Shown here: positions 23,434 through 35,400 of the stretch, one piece after another | Numbering within the stretch: position 1 is the first letter of the stretch | Layout of the letters: each line of letters starts with the position of its first letter | From: Desmodus rotundus | Lineage: Eukaryota > Chordata > Mammalia > Chiroptera > Phyllostomidae | Direction: 5' to 3' | NCBI RefSeq assembly: GCF_022682495.2 | Contig: NC_071389.1 | Span: forward strand, 56,194,239 to 56,258,238 | Length of the DNA: 64,000 nucleotides | Translations under genes and position numbers: made by a program | The notes under the pieces: generated by a model | Seen by the model: the letters and a program-made list of their open reading frames with translations, nothing else | Database searches by the model: none | Told to the model about the DNA's origin: nothing

Positions 23434-26400
23434 GTAAGCTTATCTAGATAATCTCATATAGAGTTCTCTTCTGCATGTGTGGGGGGTTCAAACTGACCCA
23501 CCTCTTTAAGGAAAATGGTATTTTCACTTGTCCGTATTTCCAGGTGACTCAGACTGAATCCTGGCAACAAATTGTTAGCTAAAACACAACCATGGTCAAA
23601 AGTAGCATATACCAAGTTTTTTGGAGTGTATTTGTGTGGGAGAGGGGTTGGGGAGAAGGAGGAAAGGCAGAAAAAGAGTGAGAAGCAAATGTAAATATTG
23701 TATATTCTGTTAAAAAGAAACCAGAGGTTGAACTTCTCTTGATTGGTACTGGATCCTTTCTGATGCAGTTTCCCATTATATCAAAAGACAAAATTCATGT
23801 ATTTGTTTTTCTATTTAAGGACATTTAAATTCTTTCCAATATTTGCTGATGTAACCAATGCTCCTGTAATATCTTTATGCATATAACTGTGGACAAAAAT
23901 ACTTCTTTAGGGAAACTTCCTGGAATTGGAATTGCTGTTTAAGAGTTATGTACATTTACACTTTGATAGACACCTTTCAAAAACTTCAGTTGTCTATATT
24001 ATGGCCAAGAGTGTTATAGAAATGCCTATTTCCCTGTATCCTTGCCAATCTTTGATACTATAAAATTTCAGAAAATTTGCCAATTTAGTGGTGAAAAAGC
24101 AGTATTTCTCTCTCTTTCCCTCCCTCCCTCTTTCTCTCTTACAACTGATCACTAATGAGTTTATGTGTATTGGCAATTTTTATTTTTTCTATTAAATACT
24201 TGTTTATATCTATTCATTTAAGTGAAGGGCTCCTGGGAATAATATTCCCTGAGTATTTGTATGTTCCAAACTAAATATCTGTGGTCTTTTTACTTGAATG
24301 TTTTTATTAGATTACATCATTCTGGGGTCACATTTTATTCTAGGAATATTGTAATTTTTCCACAGCAGTGATGTTGCTGTGGAAAACCTAAGGCCAGATT
24401 TATTTATTTATTTATATTGTTTCTCTTTGGGTGATTTGATCTTTTTTCCTGGCTGCTCAAATATTTTAAAAAAATTGTTGAAGTCTGGTGAATTTACTTG
24501 GATATGTCGTGATGTGGACCACCCTGTGTCATTTAAGTAAACTTTTAGTTGAAGTATAACACATAAACAGAAATGCACAACTGGTCAGTGTACCAATTGA
24601 TAAATGTCTACAAATTGGACACTGTTACGTAACCGCTACTTGGATGAAGAACTAGATTATCACCATCATTTCAGAAGACTACTTTATACCTTTTCTTATT
24701 AACCAAAGGTAACTATATTGTCTCACATCAAAATTACTTAATACTTTGTTTTTTAATTTTGTATAAATAGAACCATACCACAGTATATGCTCTTTTGTGT
24801 CTTTCCTCTTTCATTCAATATTTTGTTTGAAAGATTAAACAAATACAAGAGATTGGATTATAAAATCAGACCCCTAACAATCAGATATCTTACCGGTAGC
24901 AAGTTTTACTAATAATTTCAGGGAAGAAGACAATCAAAAATCTCAGAGAATGCAGAAAGAGCAGCAAAATATTATCTGTGGTTCCCAGATCATTCCTTCC
25001 CGTGTTAGACATATGATTTCTCGCTAAGAACAACAGGCAGGGCTTTTAAATAAAGTTTATGGACCACTTGACATATTGGACAGTAGTTAGGTTATGAACC
25101 ATTGATATACCAATACTATGAATGGAATTATGTCCTCCTAAAATTATATGTTGAAACACTAATCCCCAGTATGCCTATACTTGGAGATAGGGCCTCTGAG
25201 GAAATAATTAAGAATAAATGAGGTCATAAGAGGGGGGCACTAATTTGATAGGATAAGTGTCCATATAAGAAGGGATACCAGAAGCTCTCTCCCTAGACAT
25301 GCCCAGGAACAGGTCATGTGAGCAGGCAGTGAAACGGCAGCCACCTGCAAGCCAAGTGAAGAGTCCCAGAATGAAACCTATGCTGGTGGACTCTAGACTC
25401 TGGGACTTTTCAGACTCTAGAATTACAAGCAACAAATTCGTTGGTTCAGCCATTCAGTCCATGGTATTTTGTTTGGCAGCCTGAACAGACTAAGACAACC
25501 AATTTATGTGAGAGGAATACATGGCTCATAGAGCCATAGAATCTGAATTTATTTACTATAATTCTTAGCCAGGGGCATCCTGTTAAGGACCTTAAGAGAT
25601 AAGTAGTTTTCTTGTAGCAAATAACATTTGCCTGTTTATTATGAGGTAAGATTATTAGCATATTTGTAAAGATATTAGACTGGGTCACTTTTCTTTCTTT
25701 CCCCCAGAGTGTTACTTGGTAAAGTGAGTGAATGTGTCACAGGTTAGCTCCTGCCTCTCTAGTGATTCACCCATATTGTTGTATGCAGTAGTACTTTGTT
25801 CTTTTTCGTTTTCACGTAGTATTCCATTGTAAGGATTCCATCACCGTTTTTTAAAAAGTCAAATTACTGTTGGTAGACCTTTGGATTTTTCAGTTGGGGC
25901 TGTTACAAATAATATTGCTATAAACATCCTTGTACATGACCTTTGGTTTACGCATATACATATTTTTCAGAGAATATAAGCATGAAGTTGCTGGATCAAA
26001 GGGCTTGTGAATGTTCAGCTTCAGTAGATAATGACTAAGTTTTCCAATGTAGTTGTACCAATTTCCCTTACTATATGCACTGCTTATGATAGTGGAAATT
26101 GGTTTTTGTAACTCTAAATCTTCTCCAATACAACGTATTATTGGGTTTACGATAGGTAGCCAATCTGGCATGAGTAGTAGTGTGACATTTTGTGAATTTG
26201 TCTTTCTTTGATTAAACTAGTTAGCACTTTATGTATTTACACTTTAACCAATTTCTGTATTAATATATCCTTTTTTAATTTCTAAAACTGGTATTTGTTT
26301 TTTGTTAATTCCTTTTTATATTTTAAGATTAGTTTATGATTCTCTTTCTATTTTCAAGATTTTCCTTCTTTATTGTTATTAATGTAATATACTTTTGCCA

Positions 26401-29400
26401 TAAAGTTGATATAAAAAGGTTTATATTTTTAGGTTTTTACATATAATTGCAATTGTGGTTTTTTGTTTCCTTTTGGATTTTAGAGTTATTTCAGATAACG
26501 CTTCTTAAATTTCCAAGAGATTGCTTTTCTGTTTGTTTTGTTTACATCCATTCTTTTCTAGTTTTATTATATTGTGGTCATTGAATGCAGTCTTTACTAT
26601 TTCTACTTCTGGTAATTTAAAGAGGTTTTCTTTGTAACCATACATATGGTTACATTTATGAACGTTACACACAATACGCTTCTTTTTTAGAGAATTGCCA
26701 TCATCATTACACCTAATTCTTTCAACTTTAAATGCACCATAAAATAGTCTCCCTTCCTAAGCAACAAAGAATTTTGGGCCTGAGTCTCATTGGTCCAAAT
26801 GAAGTCTTCAGCCTGTCTCTGAACCACTCACTGTGCTCTGATTGGATAGGCAGAGTCCTACATAATCTTCTGAAGCCAGGAATAACACCAATTGGATTAT
26901 GAATTCCAGAACCCCCAATAAAATAATTGACAGTAACTTTTGGGAAAACTTTGGTGCTTGTTTTCTCCCCCCCCCATTGTGTGTCCCTGCATATTATCCC
27001 TTTCAGACATTGGACTCTAGAGGAGAAAAGAGAGCATTCCCAGTTTTCCCTCACCTGTCCGTGCCTCTAGGTCTTGCTTCTCTGATTCAGGAAGCCCTCA
27101 TCTCCCTTGTTGGAGTGAGCCAAACACTACTGCTGAGTAATTACATGAGAAAAGATCTGCTGACACCGCAGCCTTTCCCGGCTTACCTTGCTTCTGTTCT
27201 AGTCTCTTCAAATGAGGTGACGTTAAGGGTATTTGCCATAATCTCTTGTGCGTTTCACTATATGGCACTGTTCTTATAGAAAGGCTATTTTGGTATTTTT
27301 TTCCTAGTGAATTCAACGACATTCATTCAGTCAGACGGTCATTCAACAACTTGTAATCTTCATTATTCTTTGATTATTTCCTCAGGTTTGTTGGACACAA
27401 GGAAGATGAAAGGGGTCAGTGAGTAAGTCAATGTTTTTAATGTTCTATTATTCTGTTCATTATCTTAGACTTATTCTATTACAGGTTCCGTTAACATTTG
27501 TAGCACAAATTACCATAGATAACTTGTGGATCACCAAGAACAAACTACAACTACATCTGTATTCACGAAACTATTTGGTAATAGTAATGTTAAAACAGAA
27601 TGAACACTGACCAGAGTGAAGAAATTTCTAATGTTTTTATACACTTGAAGGAAAAGAAATATTTGGCTATATGAGGGCTGTCCAGAAAAAGTCCAGCCAT
27701 TGTTAATATAACAAGAATGGTTTGTGAGACATCAGTGTAACCTGGCAGCCAAGGAGAGTAGACTGGAATGTGCATGAGCAATGACAACCTCACTGTACTA
27801 GTCAATGGGGGTGGTAGACACCCTTGAGTGAGCATGTGTACTGTGTGGCCATCACATTAAAAATGGCTGATCTAGTAGAGCAATGAATCTGTGTCAAATT
27901 TTCCATTAAGCTTAACTATTCCTCCATGGAAATTATTTGAATGATTTAGAAGGCCACAACTATGGGCAACTGGTGATCGACAATTTCACCGGACAACACA
28001 CCTGCTCATGCATCACAGATCCATGAGAGTTTTTGGTGAAACATTAAATCACTCAGATGACTCAGCCCCTCTACAGCCCAGATTTGGTGCTCTGTGACTT
28101 CTGGCTTTTCCCCAAACTGACATCACCTTTGAAAGGGAAGGGATTTCAGACTGTAAATGAGATTCAGGAAAATATGACAGGGCAGCTGATGGTGATTGGG
28201 AGAATAGTGTGAGGTCCCAAGGTGCCTACTTTGAACGGGACTGAGGCATCATTGTCCTATGTACAATGTTTCTTGTATCTTGTATCTTTTTCAATAAATG
28301 TCTCTTGTTTTTCATATTACATGGCTCGCATGTCTATATTTTTGCTAAGAATTTTTGCATTTACAGTTGCAGCAATTTTAGATACTTGTGGTGGAAGGAG
28401 TGGCTGGCAGCTGGGAATACCTGTCATCAACTTCAAGAACATGTGGGGAATGGTCTCCCTTAAACTTCAAAAGTCACACACATATATATATATATTGTGG
28501 TTTTTGAATTTTATTTTTGATAACTTATCTTCATGTTTAACACTGCTGACATTTGTTTCTAGGATTATATAGCCTGGTTGCTTAAATCTGAAAGATTTTA
28601 TGTCTGATTGGCCTTAGTTACACTGTAATGTTTACCTTTCTCTTTTTACAATAAGATTGGAAGTAGGATAGTTTCATGTCTTCATGTACAAGAAGGCAAG
28701 CTGATAATCAAAAATAAATAATATACAAGAAAAAAATGAATTCAAAGAAAATTTATGGTGATGTCTTATGATCTAAACTTAGTCTACTATTAAAATTATC
28801 TTGTCTAAACAGGCTCAGGGAAAGCTTATTGTCTGCCATAAGATCTTACAAACCATACAGAGACCTGACTCACCAAATACGAATTCTGCTCCTGGGTCCA
28901 ACTGGAGCTGGGAAGTCTAGCTTTTTCAACTCCGTAAAGTCTGTTTTCCGAGGCCATGTAACCCACCAAGCTTTGGTGGGTTCTGACAAAACTGGGAAAT
29001 CTGAGCAGGTGAGTCCATTCTAGGTCACTCAGCATTTGCTTCTTTGTTCAAGTTAGATTTGAAAAGTTGGTTTTTTTTTTTTTTGACAACTTCATTACAT
29101 GTAGACTTTATCTCAATTTATATGTTTTTAATAAAATGAACTCAAAGTTTCTTTTCTTCTCCTCTGCAGTACAGGACATATTCCATTAAGGATGGGAAGG
29201 ATGGTAACGTCTTGCCATTTGTTCTGTGTGACTCAATGGGGCTGAGTGAGGAAAAAGGGCTGTGCATGGATGACATATTCTACATCTTAAAAGGCCACAT
29301 TCCTGACAGATATCAGGTATAATTTGGCTAATGACTGTGGAATTATAATTGATATTTAAAATGCTTATTTTTTGCCTACTGTTGAGAACCTAAGACTTTA

Positions 29401-32400
29401 GTTTAGTGCATCAGCATTTATTTTCTTAAACTATGCTTGTTCAAGATCTCTTGTTTCTTTTTGATATTTTATTTTACAAAGAATTAAAACATCTAAAGGT
29501 CTCTCCTGTCATAGCTGTCATAATAACTGTTATATATTCAATTGCTTTTGGCTGCAAAACAGCCAAAACAGAAATCTAACACATCAACTTACATAGGTAA
29601 TTTTTCTTATGTAACAGGAAGTCTGGAGATAGGCAGCTTTGGGCCCGTGTGTCAGCTCTCTGAGGTTATTAATTTCAAGGGTCCTTCCGGATCTCTGTTC
29701 TGAGGTCCTCAGCATGGTGTGCTATCGGTTGAATGTTTGTGTCACTCCAAAATTGCCATGTTGCTGCCTTACTACACAATGTGGTGTTCTTTGGAGATGA
29801 GGTCTTTAGGATATGATTAGGTCATGAAGGTGAAGCCCTCAAGAATGAAGAGTGTCCTTATCAGAAAAGACACAAGAGAGATGATCTCTTTCTGCCTCAT
29901 GAGGACACAGTAAGAGGGCGGCTGTCTACAAACTAGGAAGGGGGCTCTCACTAGACACCAAATCTGGCAGCACCTTGATCTTGGACTTCTTAATCTCCAG
30001 AACTATGAAAAAGAAGTGTTTGTTGTATAAACCATGCAATGTCATAATTTGTAATAACAGCCAAGGTTGATTAAGACAGGTGACTTTCATCCTCCTGCTC
30101 TCAAAATGTTCATGCTGAACACTGCCCGGGTTCCAGGCGAGAGGAAAGGGGAGATTAAAGATAACCAGTCTGTCTTTTTCTTTAAACTCTGTAATCCTTT
30201 TTGTAAGTATTTAGATCTTGAGTCATTCATTACTTTACCTTGTTACAAATGATTAGTCAGTTGTGCCAGAATCTTTCATTGGAATTCTTTTGCATCTTTT
30301 CCCTACCAAATACAAGTATTACTTTTTGTATCCTCTAGTTTATTCTACTGATATATTTATAAATTTCTTTATTATATTCATTAACATATTGTTTAGTTAT
30401 TTTAATTACAATAACAATATTATCTTGATGACTCACTGGACAAATAATAATCAGTATTTCTCACATTTGTTTTTCTTGACTGTATTCACGCATGTACTTT
30501 CCCAAGTGAACTTGTTTGTATTTCATTTAATTGTTTGTGTTTGTGTTTTATTTGTTGGTGCTTTGATTGAAATTTTGTTACAATTTTGTACTGAAGTCTC
30601 TTTGCATCTTTAGATATCCAGTGTTTCTACCCAGAAACACTGAACACTGTATTTTACATTTAGCATAGAGCTGTCTTGTAGAAGTGGTTAGGTTTATTTT
30701 TAAGTATTCTTTTTTTAACAAAAATCTTTATTATAGAGAACTTTAAACTTATGCCAATGTTGACAAAACAATTTAGTGAATTCTCGTTTACTCAGCTTCA
30801 ACGATTACAGTGACTTGTAACCAAGCTCATTTCACCCATGTCTACCTACTTTCTCCTCTGCTGGATTATTTGGAAGCAAATTTAAGAAATTATAACATTT
30901 CATCCATAAATGAGTATATATTTATATATATGTAGGGACATGAATATCTTTTATTAAACATAAGCAAAATACCCTTATCACATACAAATTATTTCTTAAT
31001 TATTCCTTAATTTATCAAATATCACCCAATGTCCAAATTTCTAATTGCCTTATAAATAATATGCATCATTTAAACATTTAAAAAAAATGATTCTAAAAAT
31101 TGATTCAGCTTCTTTTAACTGCACATTTTCTTCTGTTTCTTTTGATATTTTTACTTGCAATTTGTTTTTTAAGAAATGTTTGATTATACTGTAGACTTCC
31201 CCATAGTCTGAAATTTGCTGGTTTTACTACTTAATATGTTTTAAAAAACATGTATGTTTTACTACTTACATGTTTTTTAAAAAATAGTTTCTATGTATCC
31301 TGAAAATTGAATGAATCTAGACACACATTCAGATTCAGGACTACTTCATAGACGCTGTTGTGTGTTCCATTAAGGCCACACAATTTCGGATTTTCTCATT
31401 TTTCTAAAATTGGTTTCATTAACATTCAATACCTAGATCCCTTTATTTATTAGGGTGTGAATGGTGATATTCTGCGTCATTCCATCTTCATTTCACATAT
31501 GAAAGACAAGCTTCCTCTCATCTACTATTTGATTACTTAGTGATACCTTTAATATAGAAAAGGTACAAAGTATGCTTGATTTTAAGCTTCTTTATAAGCT
31601 TCTGAAATAGTAAGTTGGTTGATTTGCATCTGCCAGTATTAACCAGTGATTATTTTATTATCATTATGAATGCATGAATTGCACATATTAGATATATTTT
31701 AATGCATGTTGTTTCTCCTCATACGGATGTCAAATGTAACATCTTTGACCAGTGGGAGCTGCTACAATTTGGATTCTGGAACCTCTTAATGTAAAAATCT
31801 GCTATATTCCTTCGTTTCTAGTATGATCATGAATCCGAACCATATCTTGTATATTTACAGCCCCGATTTTGAATCAGTCATTCTCTAAGTATTGGTTTGG
31901 GTCATTAAAACTGTTCATTGCTACTTGATTAATTGTTGGTTCTTGATTTTTTTAATGCATAGACCTAAGAAATATATATTTTAATGATAATACATACTAT
32001 AAATATATACAGAAACTTTTTTTATCCTCACCTGAGTATACGTTTATTGATTTTAGAGAGAGAGAAAGGTAGAGAGAGGAAGAGAGAGAGGGAGAGAGGG
32101 GTAGAGAGAGAGGCAGAGGGAGAGAGGGGTAGAGAGAGAAACATCAATATGAGAGGGAAACATTAATTGATTTCCTCCCATATATGCCCTGACCAGGGAT
32201 GAAACCCACAACCTAGGTGTGTGCCCTGGCTAGGAATTGAACCCACGATTTTTTTGGTGTAGGAGACAATGCTCCAACTAACTGAGCCACCCAGCCAGGG
32301 CCGCACAGAAATTTTTCATTAAAACACAGGACTAAACAGTTTTTACTTCATCTCTGTTATCTTGCATCTATATCTGCTTTAGCCAAACAGAGAATCTCTA

Positions 32401-35400
32401 GTCTCAAGGACACCAGATATGACAAAATATGTCATGACTCATTTGCTTTACTTCACATAATACTCACTGTAATCTCAAAAGAAATTATGTGACACTATCA
32501 TGAATAATTTAATAATAAATATTTAATATTGAAAGAATAAAAAATCACAATCAAAATTGGAAATGATTAAAACATGTTGGCAGATTTTTTATATTGTGTT
32601 TAGGACATGCCATGTAGTAGGAGTATACAAATTACTGGGTTTTAAAGTCAATCAGAAATAGTTTCCTTAGTGTAGATGTGACCCCCATGGGATGTAAAAA
32701 TTCATGTTTAATTCCATTTAACTATTGTTTTTTAAATTTAATTTTGTTTAATATTTATATTTATAATTTATATGGTTCTAGAGTCAAATATACAAAATAG
32801 GGTATATTCAAATAATTGATCTTCTTTCTCTGCCCCTTCAAATACATTTTTCCCCTCATCCTGTGAATAACCATTAAAAATTTATGATTTATTTCCCTTT
32901 TTAACATATTAGAAAATAAAAATTTGTGTTTCTTTTTTTAGAGAAGTGATAGAATACCTTATGTTATTGATGTAACAGAATTTTGGTGCTACAAATAGTC
33001 CTGAAGTTAATAGGCATGTACATACATCTGTGGGACAGGTTTCCAGCGGAGGAATTTCTAGTTTAAGAGTGAATGCATCTTATTTTGTACCACTTTCCCC
33101 CTTGCATTCTGCCTGATGATACCAAATTTCTTTCTTTTTAAAAAAAATATGTTATTTATTTTTTTAGAGAGAGAGGAAGGAAGGGAGAAAGAGAAGGAGA
33201 GAAACATCAATGTATGAGAGATATGACAATTGGTTGCTTCTCACATGCCCTCAACTGGCGACCTGGCCTGCAACCCAGTCATGTGCCCTGACTGGGAATC
33301 GGACTGTCAAGATTTTGGTTTGTAGGCTGGCAGTCAGTCCACTGAGCCACCCCAGCCAGGGCATCCAGATCTCTTTCTGAGTGTTCTCATTCCCACCTTT
33401 GTCCACATTGCTGCTTCTATCTAGAACACTCTCTGCCATATTCTTATTCCCTTATTTAGATTAACTCACCTATTTTATGTTTAGCTTCATATTATAAGTC
33501 CCTTCTTTGCAGAAGCTTTTCTTATGTGAAAGGACTGCTAGCTACTTGTTAGCGTCATAATATTAGAGACTTGTTTGTTTTGTTCACTGGTTTCTTCAAC
33601 TGCACATTGCCTGGTACTTACTTAGTATATGCTTACAAATATTTACTCAATTAATATGTTCCTTTATGTTTACCTCTCAGTTTAATTTCATGAAACCAAT
33701 CACCCCAGGCCGTGGTAACTACATTGACTTCCCACAGCTGAAGGACAGGATCCATTGTGCAGCGTTTGTGTTGGATGCCAACTCCATTGAACACCTCTCT
33801 GATGACATGGTAGCCAAGATCAAAAGAGCTCGAAGGCAGATGATACAGTGTGGTGAGCCTCATTCCACTTTACTTCTACGGGCAACCGATTAGACTATAT
33901 TGTAGGATGTTTTTTTAGTAGGATGAAGAACTTAAGAAACTGCATGTTTGAATCTTACCTTCCCCATCAGTATGTTTCATTCAAATCAAGCACTCACTAG
34001 CTGCATATCTTTGGGCAAATAATTTAAAATGTCTATACCTCAATTTATTAATCTATAAGGGCAATATAATAATGGCACATACCTCAGAGATTTTTTTGTC
34101 AGGATTAAACAAATGAGTAAATAGGAAGAGTTTGGTTCCTCACCACCGGCTGCCACTGCGTCTTAGCATGCATGTACTTCCCAGCAGTCCTGGGCTTCCC
34201 CTTGGGCCTTTAAAGATTAGAAAGAGGACAAGAACATTTTAGAACAAGGGCAGGAAAGATGTTGGGTAAAGAGAGGTGGCAGAAAGGTTTTGGAGAAGGT
34301 AAACAGGATTAGGGATTTAAGATGCCCCACACTATTCTGTTTGGGAAAGAGCCAGTTTATCACAACTTTGATAAACTTAGAAGCGAGGAGTGATTGACTA
34401 ACTTGCTCATTGAAATTTAAAAGCTTGTAAGGGTTGTGCAGGGAGGTGCCTGCTAACGTTGTGACATAGGAACAGTTTATTTGTAGTATTTCGACATACT
34501 CTGTTTCCTTCAGGTTTCTTCATCTTGTTTATTAGAGTCCTTTGGTATTTTCTTTAGTCTCCATAAAAACACAACTGTTAATAGTATGTAAAATCAATCG
34601 GCTGTGGGATTGTGCACCAGAAATCTTTATAATTTTGTTAACTAGTGTCAGCCTAATATATTCAATAAAAAGGAAAAAAAAGAAAATCAGTCAGTGATAT
34701 TGTAGTATAAATTTTAGTTACCTCTTTCAAAAGGTGGTTTCATTTGAAGCCTGATTTCTTACTATGGGAGGCAATGAAGGGGACTTCTTATGGCAGAAAA
34801 ATTTCAGCTACTAATGAATAGTTTAGGGGGATTTTTTTTTGTGGGAGGAAGAGGACCTTTCTGAATTTCTGAAATTGTTTCATAGTCTATTGCATAATTG
34901 ATAGCTGATTATCTGAAAAAGACATTGATGCTGCCTATATTAAAAAAACAATACAAATCTGTTTGGCATAGGTGTGGTATATTTGGTTTTGCTCACTTGT
35001 GTGGATAGCATGGATCTGATTGTGAGAGGAGACCTTATAGACATATACAGATGCGTGCCTGTGAAGCTCAAGGTAATGAACGATGTCCTTCGTAAACACG
35101 TTTCTGCTATGTCACTATAATCACATGCTACTACTGTATATACAAATAAAAAATAACACTATGGAGTTTAAGAATATTTGAAACAGTTGTTTGGATAATT
35201 CAGACTTATTTCCTAAGTTTTAAATATGAAATATTTATTTATCTTTACATTGACACAGATAATTTCACTTACTACAATTTAATTCAATTAAGTTCAATTC
35301 AAAAAATATTTGTTGATTACCTTTAATGATTGAGCCAGCATGATAGTCTCTAATCAGATACACAGATAATTAAAATAAGTTCCCTGTACTAAAATTCTTA

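Noticed and set aside
27413..27419. Donor CA followed by GTGAGT for IFI44 exon 3
   Set aside because: It would break the phase into exon 4. The donor four bases on (GTAAGT at 27423) restores the Glu codon and the frame.
28829..29023. Treating the P-loop frame as a small stand-alone gene
   Set aside because: It is IFI44 exon 4; the ends beyond 28813-29008 are intron read-through.
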